From assembly GCF_000422545.1 (NCBI RefSeq), contig NZ_AULZ01000005.1:1-64000 (forward strand): 64,000 nucleotides of DNA, read 5' to 3'. Of this stretch, positions 25,317 to 33,560 are shown in pieces. Source of the DNA: Desulfocurvibacter africanus subsp. africanus DSM 2603. GTDB lineage: Bacteria; Desulfobacterota; Desulfovibrionia; Desulfovibrionales; Desulfovibrionaceae. Position 1 is the stretch's first letter. Every line of letters begins with the position of its first letter. The position numbers and the translations under genes were made by a program. The notes under the pieces were generated by a model. It did no database searches and was not told where the DNA came from. It saw only the letters and a list, made by a program, of their open reading frames with translations.

Positions 25317-26864
25317 ATGGACAGCCAATCCTCGCCTATCGAAGAGCATACAATGCAGCAGGGCCCGACCTTCTCCAGATCCCTGTGGGTGGATACCGTG
25401 GAGCCGAGCCGCTATCCGCGCATGACCCGCGACAATCTCGTGGACACGGCCATCATCGGCGCGGGCATGGCCGGACTGAACCTGGCCCTGCTTCTTCTAC
25501 AGTCCGGCCAACGCGTCGCCGTCATCGACATGCGCGAGGTAGGCTCCGGGGTCACGGCCAATACCACGGCCAAGATCACGGCCCTGCACGGCCAGCTGTA
25601 CACCGACATCACTCGCCGCTTCGGCCGCGAGGCCGCGGCCTTGCATGGCGAGGCCAACCAAAACGCCATCGCCCAGTACGAAGCCGTTATCAAACGCTAC
25701 TCCATCGACTGCGACTTCAGCCACGCGCCGGCCTGGACCGTGTCCAATCGCGAGGAGGACATGGCCGCCCTGGCCGCCGAAGCCGATGCGGCCAGGCAGA
25801 GCGGCCTGCCCGCGAGCTTCTCGCGCGACACGGGTCTGCCTTTCGGCGTGTCCGGCGGCGTAAGGGCCGAGAACCAGGCCCGCTTTCACCCGCTCAAGTA
25901 CCTGTTGGGCATCGCCCGCGAGCTGGCCGGGCGCGAGGTGAAAATTTTCGAGAACACCCGCGCCCTGGAGATCCGCCCCGGCCAGCCAGCGGACGTCATC
26001 ACCGACCGCGGGCTCTTGCGGGCCAAGCATGTAGTCTTGGCCACCAACATCCCCTTTCACCGCAGCTCCGAGTTCTTCCTGCGCGTGGTCCAGTCGCGCT
26101 CCTACGTGCTTGCCTATCCCGTGGAGCCGGGCTTCATCCCGGACGCCATGTACTACCAGACGCGCCAGCCCTTCCGTTCCCTGCGCCTGCAGACATCCGG
26201 GGACCGCACCTGGCTGCTCGTGGGCGGCGAAAAACACCACTCCGGCCAAGTGACAGACACGGAAGCCTGCTACGCGCGCCTAGCCGAGTGGGCCCGCGAG
26301 ACCATGGGCCTGGAGAACCCGGTCTACCGCTGGTCCACCCACGACCAATTCCCCCTGGACCGCCTGCCCTACGTGGGCCCGGTATCCCGCGGACAGAAGA
26401 ATATCCTCGCCGTGACCGGGTTCGGCGGCTGGGGCATGTCCCAGTCCATGGTCGCCGCGCACCTGCTGCGCGACCTTATCTATGGGGTCAAAAACTCCTT
26501 GTCGCGCACCTACGCCGTGGGCCGCCTGAAGCTGAGCGACCTGGGACCCGTGGCCGGACAGAACCTGCACAAGGTCAGGCGTCTCGTCTCGGACCGGCTC
26601 TCCTCGCCCAAGACGCAGGCCAAGGACCTGGAGCCCAGCCACGGAGGGCTGACCAAGCTGGATGGATCGACCGTAGCGGCCTTTCGCGACGAGCAGGGCG
26701 AGCTGCATGCGGTCTCGCGCGTGTGCACGCATATTGGCTGCGTGGTGCAGTGGAACAATGCCGAACGGTCCTGGGATTGTCCGTGCCATGGCTCGCGGTT
26801 CGACATCGACGGCCGCGTACTGCACGGCCCGGCGGTCAAGGACTTGCAGAAAAAGAAATCCTGA
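25317..26864 (+). CDS. FAD-dependent oxidoreductase with C-terminal Rieske domain
   Basis: 515 aa, ATG with GGGAG six bases upstream. Residues about 40-410 form a DAO-type FAD domain (VDTAIIGAGMAGLNLALLLL at the nucleotide site, LPYVGPVSRGQKNILAVTGF near the flavin). The last 90 residues are a Rieske [2Fe-2S] domain with all ligands: C470-T-H472 and C488-P-C-H491. No signal peptide or membrane anchor. The same fusion is known from putative YhfW/glycine-oxidase-like proteins whose substrate is unknown. It starts a plus-strand group with the following two genes. Confidence 0.92.
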   Translation: MDSQSSPIEEHTMQQGPTFSRSLWVDTVEPSRYPRMTRDNLVDTAIIGAGMAGLNLALLLLQSGQRVAVIDMREVGSGVTANTTAKITALHGQLYTDITRRFGREAAALHGEANQNAIAQYEAVIKRYSIDCDFSHAPAWTVSNREEDMAALAAEADAARQSGLPASFSRDTGLPFGVSGGVRAENQARFHPLKYLLGIARELAGREVKIFENTRALEIRPGQPADVITDRGLLRAKHVVLATNIPFHRSSEFFLRVVQSRSYVLAYPVEPGFIPDAMYYQTRQPFRSLRLQTSGDRTWLLVGGEKHHSGQVTDTEACYARLAEWARETMGLENPVYRWSTHDQFPLDRLPYVGPVSRGQKNILAVTGFGGWGMSQSMVAAHLLRDLIYGVKNSLSRTYAVGRLKLSDLGPVAGQNLHKVRRLVSDRLSSPKTQAKDLEPSHGGLTKLDGSTVAAFRDEQGELHAVSRVCTHIGCVVQWNNAERSWDCPCHGSRFDIDGRVLHGPAVKDLQKKKS

Positions 26865-26894
26865 CCAAGCCCCAGGAAGCCGACGGAGGATGAC

Positions 26895-27662
26895 ATGGCG
26901 TCCAAAGGCGACGTGCAGACCCTGGAGAAAGGCAGCGTCTACTTCTTCTACCGGCCCAAGGTGAACGAGGAGGAGCCCTCCGGCCTGGGCGACGTGGAGC
27001 GCATGTACATGGTGCTCTCGCCCGGGCGGCGCGATGTGGTGCGCCTGGCCGTGGTGGGCCGCAAGAAGCTGCCCGACCCCTCCGAGAAGGGCCGGCGCAA
27101 ATACTGGGGCTTCGTGGACATGGTGCGCAAGGACCCCACGGCCATCCGGGACGAGCTCGGTTCCGACGAGTACCGGACCAAGACCCGTGGCAGGCAGCAC
27201 CTGCCGGCGGCCAGGCCCGTTGGCGAAGGTGTCTACCGCATCTTGCGCCACGGCGACCACACGCACCTGGTCTATGCCCTGGAGCTGCCGGACAAGACAG
27301 GCAAGGTCCAGAAAGACCTCAACATCGCGCGGGAAGCAAGCTACATCATAAGCGTCAAGAACCCGGAGAGCGGCGGCAAGCCCCAGGCCGGCCTGTCCGA
27401 TGGCCAGCAGGCCGGCTTCCCCAAGAAGCTCCAGGAGGAGTTTCGCGGCCGCAAGTTCGCCGACGCCGATCCACCCGAGTTCCTGGACCACGAGGGCTGC
27501 GAATTCCTGCTCATCCCGGCCTCGGATGATGTCAAGGAAGAGCTGGGCCTGGAGCTGAACCCCGAACACGAGACGCGCCATTCGGCCGACGTGTTTCAGG
27601 AGCTGCGCCTGGACGTGGACGAGAACCCGGTGCGGCCGCTCTTTGAAGGCAAGTGGGACTAG
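26895..27662 (+). CDS. Conserved hypothetical protein
   Basis: 255 aa, ATG with GGAGG five bases upstream, 30 bp after the Rieske gene and therefore probably co-transcribed. Hydrophilic, no signal peptide, no cysteine cluster. Readable features are KGSVYFFYRPKVNEEE near the N-terminus, a Lys/Arg-rich segment around RRKYWGFVDMVRKDP, a DHTHLVYALELPD strand-like part and FRGRKFADADPPEFLDHEGC near residue 195. I do not recognise the family and assign no function. Confidence 0.75.
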   Translation: MASKGDVQTLEKGSVYFFYRPKVNEEEPSGLGDVERMYMVLSPGRRDVVRLAVVGRKKLPDPSEKGRRKYWGFVDMVRKDPTAIRDELGSDEYRTKTRGRQHLPAARPVGEGVYRILRHGDHTHLVYALELPDKTGKVQKDLNIAREASYIISVKNPESGGKPQAGLSDGQQAGFPKKLQEEFRGRKFADADPPEFLDHEGCEFLLIPASDDVKEELGLELNPEHETRHSADVFQELRLDVDENPVRPLFEGKWD

Positions 27663-27688
27663 ATTTCGCAGGAAAGGGAAGGACTGAC

Positions 27689-28453
27689 ATGAACGCTGGG
27701 TTGCGCACGGCCGTGTGCGGAGTGCTGCTTCTGGGATTATTGGCTGCCGCGCCATTGCAGGCCTTGGCACAGTCTTACGACTTGGACGAGAATTTCCCGT
27801 TACGCATGGAGGATGCCGAGGTCATCGGTAAGGATAATTTCACCTTCCAGGGCAGCTTTGCCTACGAGCTGGGCGAGGACGGCGAGGATCTTTTCGAGCT
27901 TGAGCCGGCGCTGCAATACGGCCCATTGGAGAGACTGGAGCTGGAGCTCGCCTCGCTATTCCTGCTCGGCAATATCGACGACCGGGGTAGCGGAGACATC
28001 ACGGCCTCGGCGCAGTACAAGCTCACCGAGGCCGGCCGCTGGGTGCCCTCCCTGGCGGTCAAGGGCGCTCTGACCTTCCCGTCGGGAGAGGACAGCCGGG
28101 GCGTGGACCCTTCGCTCAAGCTACTGGCCTCCTGGCACCTTGGCGACTCGGGGCTGCACCGCGTGCATGTGAACGGCTCTTGGTTGCGTAACCTCGAGCC
28201 GTATGCAGACGAGCGCAAGGACGGCTGGCTGTACCTGCTCGGCTATAGCTACCGGCTGAACCAGAACTGGATAATGCTGGCCGACATCTGGCGCGAGCAT
28301 ACCACCCTCACCGACGAGGAGATCAATATCGCCGAAGCCGGCTTGATCTACGAGTTCAGCGACCAGCTCTTCATGGCCGTGGGCGCGGGCGGCGGCTTCG
28401 GCGACGAGTCGCCCGAGATGCGCGCCAGCACGGCATTCCAGCTCAACTTCTGA
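27689..28453 (+). CDS. Outer-membrane beta-barrel protein, transporter-like
   Basis: 254 aa from the ATG at 27689 (AAGGGAAGG upstream). A signal peptide is evident: charged MNAGLRTAVC, a Leu/Ala core and cleavage after LQALA. The mature part has alternating strands separated by charged turns (NFTFQGSFAYELGEDGED, WVPSLAVKGALTFPSGED) and ends in Phe (TAFQLNF), the usual outer-membrane assembly signal. It resembles the small-barrel transporter-like family often labelled phenol-degradation MetA-like. A family A repeat follows 22 bp after the stop. Confidence 0.82.
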   Translation: MNAGLRTAVCGVLLLGLLAAAPLQALAQSYDLDENFPLRMEDAEVIGKDNFTFQGSFAYELGEDGEDLFELEPALQYGPLERLELELASLFLLGNIDDRGSGDITASAQYKLTEAGRWVPSLAVKGALTFPSGEDSRGVDPSLKLLASWHLGDSGLHRVHVNGSWLRNLEPYADERKDGWLYLLGYSYRLNQNWIMLADIWREHTTLTDEEINIAEAGLIYEFSDQLFMAVGAGGGFGDESPEMRASTAFQLNF

Positions 28454-28474
28454 TGAGCGTCCGGCGAACCCTTT

Positions 28475-28601
28475 AAAGCAGATTGCTTTTAAGACGCCCG
28501 CTCCGGCGTTGACGGCGCAAATAAATTGCGCCTACGCCTACGCGGCGGCTAGCCATGCCGACACATGGCTAGCAGAGCATTTTCAAAAGCAAAATGCTCT
28601 A
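28475..28601 (+). repeat. Family A repeat (copy A5)
   Basis: Complete copy 22 bp after the outer-membrane protein stop. It carries paired changes (GGCTAGCCATG against CATGGCTAGC) that keep the central stem paired, a sign that the structure is under selection. The 263 bases from here to 28864 show no other feature apart from the chemoreceptor leader. Confidence 0.92.
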
Positions 28602-28864
28602 ATGCTCTGAAAACGAGCGTGCCGCCTCGCCATGCCTTTGTCTGTCCCGCCTTGTTTGCCGGGGCTTTCTCGCGGCAATACTCCGCGAATACAGCCGCGT
28701 ACAACCCTTCCCCTGCCTGAACCACGACTGATCGCGGTTGAACTTTCCCGCGCCGGGGCGTACAAACAAACTGCCAGAAGAACTCCATGGCCAAAGGCTT
28801 GAACGCTTTTGCTGCCGTCTTCCAGGCCAACCGCTCCGATCTCTACCCTCTTCGAGGTAACGAC

Positions 28865-30517
28865 ATGCATCAAAAGCAACTCGTGCTGACCGTTTGCGCA
28901 TTGTGCGCAGTCGTAGCCGCCCTCGCGGCCGTGCTTTCCCTGTTCGCGCCCACGGCGACCCTGGTGCTCTGCCTGGCCATGGCCCCGGCGCTGTCCTGGT
29001 TGGCGCTCTATCTGCTGCGACAGGTATTCGCGCCCCAGGAGCGCGCCATGGCCACTGCGCTAGCCGCAGGCATCGCTGCTGAAACCGGCCTGGCCGAGAC
29101 AGTCGAGAGCCTGGCTGGCGAGCTGCGCTCCCGCAAGGCGGAGCTGACCGCCAAATCCGAGGAACTGCGCGCGGTGACGGCCCGCTCGGATGAGGCCGTA
29201 CGTCAGGCTGGCGAAGCCTCGCAAATGGCCGAGCAGGCCCGCGAGGAAGGCATGCGCGAGGCCGCGGGCCGGCTGCAGGCGGTGGCTCACAAGATCACTG
29301 AATCCTCCGACCTGCTGGAATCACTCTCCTCGCGCATCGTGTCCGGCGCGGACAACCAGAAGGAGCGCATGCATCATACCGCCGTAGCCATGGGCGAAAT
29401 GAACATGGCCATCACCGAGGTCTCACGCAGCGCGGCCACGGCCGCGACCAACGTGGACATGGCCAAGGAACGGGCCCAGGAGAGCATGCAGGTCGTCACG
29501 CGTTCCCACGAGGCCATCACCAAGGTCAACGGCGTGGCCACGCGACTCAAGACCGACATGGCCGAGTTGGGCAACATGGCCATGTCCATCGACAAGGTCA
29601 TCAACGTCATCAATGACATCGCGGACCAGACCAACCTGCTGGCGCTCAACGCGGCCATCGAGGCGGCCAGGGCCGGCGAGGCGGGCCGCGGCTTCGCCGT
29701 GGTGGCCGACGAGGTGCGCAAGCTGGCCGAGAAGACCATGCTGGCCACCAAGGAAGTGGGAGCGAGCATCCTGGCCATCCAGGATTCCGTGAAACGCAAT
29801 GTGGAAGGCATGGATGAGGCCGTGGCCCTGGCGGCCCAAGCCGCGGATATGGCCACCCGCTCCGGCGAGTCCTCGCGGATGATCGTGCGCCATACCGAGG
29901 ACAACGCGACCATGATCGCCTCCATCGCCTCCGCCGCCGAGGAACAGTCTGCCTCCAGCCACGAGATAAGCCAAGCCGTGGGCGAGGTGCGCGAGATCGC
30001 CGTGGACATCGCAGGCGGCATCCACGAGTCGTCCCGTGCCATTGGGCAGCTCACCACCCTGACCGTGCAGCTCGGCGAGCTTATCCGCGACATGCAGGCC
30101 AGCCAGGGCGACACCCTGTTGACCTGGACCGCCACGCTCAGCGTGGGCGTGCGCGAGATCGACCAGCAGCACGTGAAGCTCGTGGATCTGCTCAATCAGC
30201 TCTACGCGGCCATGAAGGCCGGCAAGGGCAACAACGCGCTGGTAAAAATCTTGAACGAGCTTGTGGACTATACGGTCTACCACTTCGACCACGAGGAGAA
30301 GCTCTTCGCCAAGTACGGCTACCCGCAGGCTTCGGCCCACGCCCGCGAGCACGCGGTCCTCAAGACCAAGGTGAGCGAGTTCGCCGCCGCCTTCAAGACC
30401 GGCAAGGCTCAGGTCACCACGGATATCCTTAATTTCCTCAAGAACTGGGTGGTCAACCACATCAAGGGCACGGACAAGAAATACAGCCCTTTCCTGAACA
30501 GCAAAGGTCTGCGCTAA
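28865..30517 (+). CDS. Methyl-accepting chemotaxis protein with C-terminal hemerythrin domain
   Basis: 550 aa from the ATG at 28865 (GAGG seven bases upstream). Two N-terminal membrane helices (LVLTVCALCAVVAALAAV and LVLCLAMAPALSWLALYL) with almost no periplasmic part, then a coiled coil, the MCP signalling hairpin (DQTNLLALNAAIEAARAGEA) and a bacteriohemerythrin domain from about residue 420. The O2-binding diiron ligands can be read in QQHVKLVD, HFDHEEKLF, HAREHAVL and HIKGTDK. Such DcrH-type receptors sense oxygen or redox and steer the anaerobe away from air. Here sensing must be cytoplasmic through hemerythrin. Confidence 0.93.
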   Translation: MHQKQLVLTVCALCAVVAALAAVLSLFAPTATLVLCLAMAPALSWLALYLLRQVFAPQERAMATALAAGIAAETGLAETVESLAGELRSRKAELTAKSEELRAVTARSDEAVRQAGEASQMAEQAREEGMREAAGRLQAVAHKITESSDLLESLSSRIVSGADNQKERMHHTAVAMGEMNMAITEVSRSAATAATNVDMAKERAQESMQVVTRSHEAITKVNGVATRLKTDMAELGNMAMSIDKVINVINDIADQTNLLALNAAIEAARAGEAGRGFAVVADEVRKLAEKTMLATKEVGASILAIQDSVKRNVEGMDEAVALAAQAADMATRSGESSRMIVRHTEDNATMIASIASAAEEQSASSHEISQAVGEVREIAVDIAGGIHESSRAIGQLTTLTVQLGELIRDMQASQGDTLLTWTATLSVGVREIDQQHVKLVDLLNQLYAAMKAGKGNNALVKILNELVDYTVYHFDHEEKLFAKYGYPQASAHAREHAVLKTKVSEFAAAFKTGKAQVTTDILNFLKNWVVNHIKGTDKKYSPFLNSKGLR

Positions 30518-30531
30518 GTCGCCGCGAAGAA

Positions 30532-30779
30532 ACTGGGAGAGGGCTGCGCCCTCTCCCAGACCCTCACCCGCCAGGGGACTGATTCCCCTGGACCCAGCAT
30601 TTTTGTAGTTTGTTCCGCTTCGCGCCGGCTCTATGCCGAACTTTCCGCACACCTATTTAGGGCACATAACGAAGAATGCCGGGTTTTCCCGGCATTCTTC
30701 CAAAAATATCGCGGGTCCAGGGGGGCGTCCCCCCTGGCGGGGTTTCCAAAGGGGCAGAGCCCCTTTGGCCGCCGGAGGC
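30532..30779. repeat. Family B repeat pair (copy B2) between convergent genes
   Basis: Left arm: GGGAGAGGGCTGCGCCCTCTCCC hairpin (given as arms GGGAGAGGGC/GCCCTCTCCC) and CCAGGGGACTGATTCCCCTGG-type hairpin. Right arm: GGTCCAGGGGGG...CCCCCCTGG and CCAAAGGGG...CCCCTTTGG, ending GGCCGCCGGAGG. It fills the gap between the chemoreceptor and encapsulin genes. Confidence 0.88.
30671..30700. terminator. Bidirectional hairpin terminator between chemoreceptor and encapsulin
   Basis: Perfect 13-bp stem GAAGAATGCCGGG with TTTT loop, flanked by CAAAAATA on the right and ATAAC on the left. It sits in the middle of repeat B2 between convergent genes; nearly the same hairpin occurs in B3. Confidence 0.6.
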
Positions 30780-30785
30780 ATAGCG

Positions 30786-31595
30786 TTAGCCGCCTTGGCT
30801 CCAGCCGAAGCACTGGATGGCGCGGGGCTCCAGCACGTGGAAGGTGAAGGACTCGGTGAAGAAGAGTTTGACCTTCTCCTTGTCATGAGAGCCGTGGCCG
30901 ATTCCGATGTCCTGCCCGAGGGTCAGGGTCATGTCGCCGCCGCGCGTGGAGATCAGGAAGGCGTCCTCCACGAACGGGCTGACCACGATGGGTCCGCCCA
31001 GCATGCTCTCCACGTACTTGTTCAGCGGATAGCCGCGGATCTGGCCCGACAAGGCGACCCACATTTCGGGGCAGACCACCAGGGCGAACGGCCCCTGGAT
31101 GCCTTCGCGCAGCATGCGCGTCAGCCCCTCGGTGACCTTCTGCACGATATCCTCGGGAGAGCCGGAAATGCCCAGGGCCTCGTGGCCAGAGGCCTCCTTG
31201 AGGCCCTTGATCTGGGCCTGATGCAGGCCGTAGTAGACCGCCCGCTCCTCCATGCGCGCCAGATCGCGCGCGGCCTTTTCCAGGGGCGACAGGTCGATGT
31301 CCTTGGCTCCGCGCACCAGGTTGTCGATCTCCCAGATGTCCAGTTCGAAGGGCACGCGCACTTCCACCAGGGGCAACACCCGGCGGATGCCGAAGTGCAC
31401 GTTCTCGATGGGCTGATTCTCGGGCAAGCTCAGCCTGCCCAAGGGCACAGCCGAGTATTCCCAACCTTTGGGGCCGTCCACGTCCACGACCTTGCGGGCG
31501 GACAGGACCGAATTGAGGATCATGCGGGCCTGCTCGTCGATGACGGCCCAGGTCTGCTGCGTGATAGGCGCCAGCTCTCGCTTGAGAATGTCCAT
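30786..31595 (-). CDS. Encapsulin shell protein
   Basis: 269 aa, the usual length of T=1 encapsulins. The sequence follows the linocin-M18/HK97-fold family: MDILKRELAPITQQTWAVID at the N-terminus, GWEYSAVPLGRLSLP, the E-loop region VPFELDIWEIDNLVRGAKDI and a C-terminal FHVLEPRAIQCF. Copies self-assemble into a closed protein shell. GGAGG lies four bases before ATG. It is directly downstream (32 bp) of its cargo gene, forming a two-gene iron-storage or oxidative-stress operon. Confidence 0.96.
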   Translation of the reverse strand: MDILKRELAPITQQTWAVIDEQARMILNSVLSARKVVDVDGPKGWEYSAVPLGRLSLPENQPIENVHFGIRRVLPLVEVRVPFELDIWEIDNLVRGAKDIDLSPLEKAARDLARMEERAVYYGLHQAQIKGLKEASGHEALGISGSPEDIVQKVTEGLTRMLREGIQGPFALVVCPEMWVALSGQIRGYPLNKYVESMLGGPIVVSPFVEDAFLISTRGGDMTLTLGQDIGIGHGSHDKEKVKLFFTESFTFHVLEPRAIQCFGWSQGG

Positions 31596-31627
31596 GGTTC
31601 CTCCGTGTGGGCTTACCGTGCGCGTGT

Positions 31628-32035
31628 TCAGGTGCTCTTCTTCAGGCTGCCGAGACCCAGCCCTCCGCCGGCCGGGACGGACGCTTCCTGCACGGGCTGA
31701 TCCGCGCCGCGTCCTCCGACCTCTCCAGCCTGGCCGATTTCCGCGGCCTCCTCGATGGCGGTCACATCACCCTCGGTGAAGAGATACGTGCGCATCTGCT
31801 CGTCCCAGCCGGGCATGTTGCGCCGTAGCCACTCCAGCGCCATGACCGCGTGCTCGATCTCTTCGTCGCGGTTGTGGGCCAGAATGCTTTTGAGTTGCGG
31901 ATCAGGGCAGGTGGCCACTCGCTGATGGTACCAGTCCACCGCCTCGATCTCTTCCTTGAGGCTCATGAGCGCCCGCACATAGTTCCGGTCCTGCTGGGTC
32001 AATTCGCCTACCGGCTCGTGGTACTGATTCGCCAT
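31628..32035 (-). CDS. Encapsulated ferritin-like protein (EncFtn) with targeting peptide
   Basis: 135 aa from the ATG at 32035 (AAGGAG six bases upstream). The short two-helix core carries the half-ferroxidase motif: KEEIEAVDWYHQR (E29, E31, W35-Y36) and DEEIEHAVMALEW (E58, E61, H62). The protein lacks two of the four ferritin helices, so a dimer makes each iron site, as in EncFtn. A linker rich in Gly, Gln and Glu ends in GGGLGLGSLKKST, which matches the cargo-loading peptide that binds the inside of the shell. Oxidises and stores iron within the compartment. Confidence 0.95.
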   Translation of the reverse strand: MANQYHEPVGELTQQDRNYVRALMSLKEEIEAVDWYHQRVATCPDPQLKSILAHNRDEEIEHAVMALEWLRRNMPGWDEQMRTYLFTEGDVTAIEEAAEIGQAGEVGGRGADQPVQEASVPAGGGLGLGSLKKST

Positions 32036-32185
32036 TTCAATCTCCTTGGGATGCTCCTGCGGGACAAGCCCGTCCGTGCCGCCGGGCCAGCCTAACGGCA
32101 CGAGCGAGGGTCTATCTGGCCATGCTTAACACGGTTTCAAATCCATGGGAACCTGAGGGTCTTCAAAAGCTTGCTCATGTCAGGC

Positions 32186-32213
32186 TTCACGAAAGCCTCT
32201 GTTGGAGTATAGT
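32186..32213 (+). promoter_or_regulatory. Candidate promoter for the RND efflux operon
   Basis: TTCACG (32186-32191), 16-bp spacer, TATAGT (32208-32213), 30 bp before the first gene of the operon. The -10 has five of six consensus bases. Pattern evidence only. Confidence 0.4.
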
Positions 32214-32243
32214 GGAAAGCTCCAGCTCTAGAGGCGTCATGGT

Positions 32244-33560
32244 ATGAGAAGGGAGCGATGCGTGGGTTGTGCGACTGACCGGCCGATAGTGGCGCGAGGG
32301 GCTGCATGGGTGTGGCTGGCCCTCCTGCTGTGCGGCCTGGCCGCCTGCGGGGAGGAGCCGCAGCAGGCCGCGGAGGAGCCTTCCGTTGCGGTGGAGACGG
32401 CCACGGTGCGCAGGAGCGATTTCCTGGAGGACGTCACGGGCATCGGCACCCTGCTGGCGGTCGAGGTCGTGCGCATCCGGCCCGAAGCGAGCGGCATCGT
32501 GCGCGAGATCGGCTTTCGGGAAGGCGAACGCGTGAACAAGGGCGCGCTGCTGTTTCTCCTGGATGCCAATAAGCTGCTCCGCGAACTAGCCGCGAACCAA
32601 GCGGCCCTGCAGTCGGCCAGGGCCAGCCAGGAGAACGCCAGGCGCACGTACCAGCGCTTCTGGCGGCTCTACGAACGACGTACGGTATCCAAGGACGAGC
32701 TGGATCAGCGCCAGACCGAGTTCCGCGTAGCCCAGGCCGAAGTGAGCCGGTTGGAGGCCCAGGTGGCCCTGGACCGTGAACGGCTGGAGGACATGCGCAT
32801 CCGCGCGCCCATGGCCGGAAAAGTGTCCCAGAGAAACGTGGACGTGGGAGACTACGTGGAGGAGGGCGATGAGCTCGTGACCCTCTACTCCGATCGCCTG
32901 GAGATCACCTTCGACGTGTCCGAACGCTACATGGGCCGCGTGCGTCTGGGCCAGCCCGTGCGCATAACGGTCACGGCCTACCCGGAGCTGGAATTCGAAG
33001 GACGGGTCAGCTTCGTGAGTCCGAGCGTGATCGTGGCTACGCGCAAATTCGCGGTCAAGGCCCTGGTGGGCGATCCCGAGGGCCTGCTCAAGCCCGGCGC
33101 CTTCGCCACGGCCAGGCTCGTGCTCGACGTGCGCGAAGACAGGCCCGCGGTGCCCGAGTCCGCCTTGGTGGCCACACGCGAGGGTTATCTGGTCTTTGTC
33201 GTGCAGAACGGCAAGGCTATGATGCGGCCCGTGGACATAGGCCTGCGCCGCACGGGCCTGGCCGAGGTACGCCAAGGCCTCGACGTCGGCCAGGAGGTGG
33301 TCGTGGCCGGCCAGCTCAACCTGAGCGACGACACGCCGGTGCAGGTTGCGGGGCGTGGCCGGGACGACACGGGCCCTGACGGAACCGATGGCCACGGCAC
33401 GAGCCTGGCCAGGCAGCCCGAGGGCCGGCCCGGTTCCGACGGGATCGCCAATCCAGGCAGCTTAGTCAATCCAGGCAGTCCAGGCGGCTCCGCCAACGCG
33501 GCCGAGCCCGACCGCAGGGAAAGGCCGGCTGATATGAACGGCGCAGGAAACGGACCGTGA
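32244..33560 (+). CDS. RND efflux periplasmic adaptor lipoprotein
   Basis: 438 aa. Membrane fusion protein that joins the inner-membrane pump to an outer-membrane channel. Signal peptide with lipobox LAAC (Cys35). Typical adaptor order: beta barrel/lipoyl part (IRPEASGIVREIGFREGERV), a coiled-coil hairpin (about residues 105-175), second lipoyl half (IRAPMAGKVSQRNVDVGDYV) and beta barrel. The last 60 residues are Gly/Asp/Pro-rich low complexity, an unusual extension. A GTG at 32262 has a better placed GGGAG and may be the true start. Its stop overlaps the start of the pump gene by four bases. Confidence 0.93.
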   Translation: MRRERCVGCATDRPIVARGAAWVWLALLLCGLAACGEEPQQAAEEPSVAVETATVRRSDFLEDVTGIGTLLAVEVVRIRPEASGIVREIGFREGERVNKGALLFLLDANKLLRELAANQAALQSARASQENARRTYQRFWRLYERRTVSKDELDQRQTEFRVAQAEVSRLEAQVALDRERLEDMRIRAPMAGKVSQRNVDVGDYVEEGDELVTLYSDRLEITFDVSERYMGRVRLGQPVRITVTAYPELEFEGRVSFVSPSVIVATRKFAVKALVGDPEGLLKPGAFATARLVLDVREDRPAVPESALVATREGYLVFVVQNGKAMMRPVDIGLRRTGLAEVRQGLDVGQEVVVAGQLNLSDDTPVQVAGRGRDDTGPDGTDGHGTSLARQPEGRPGSDGIANPGSLVNPGSPGGSANAAEPDRRERPADMNGAGNGP

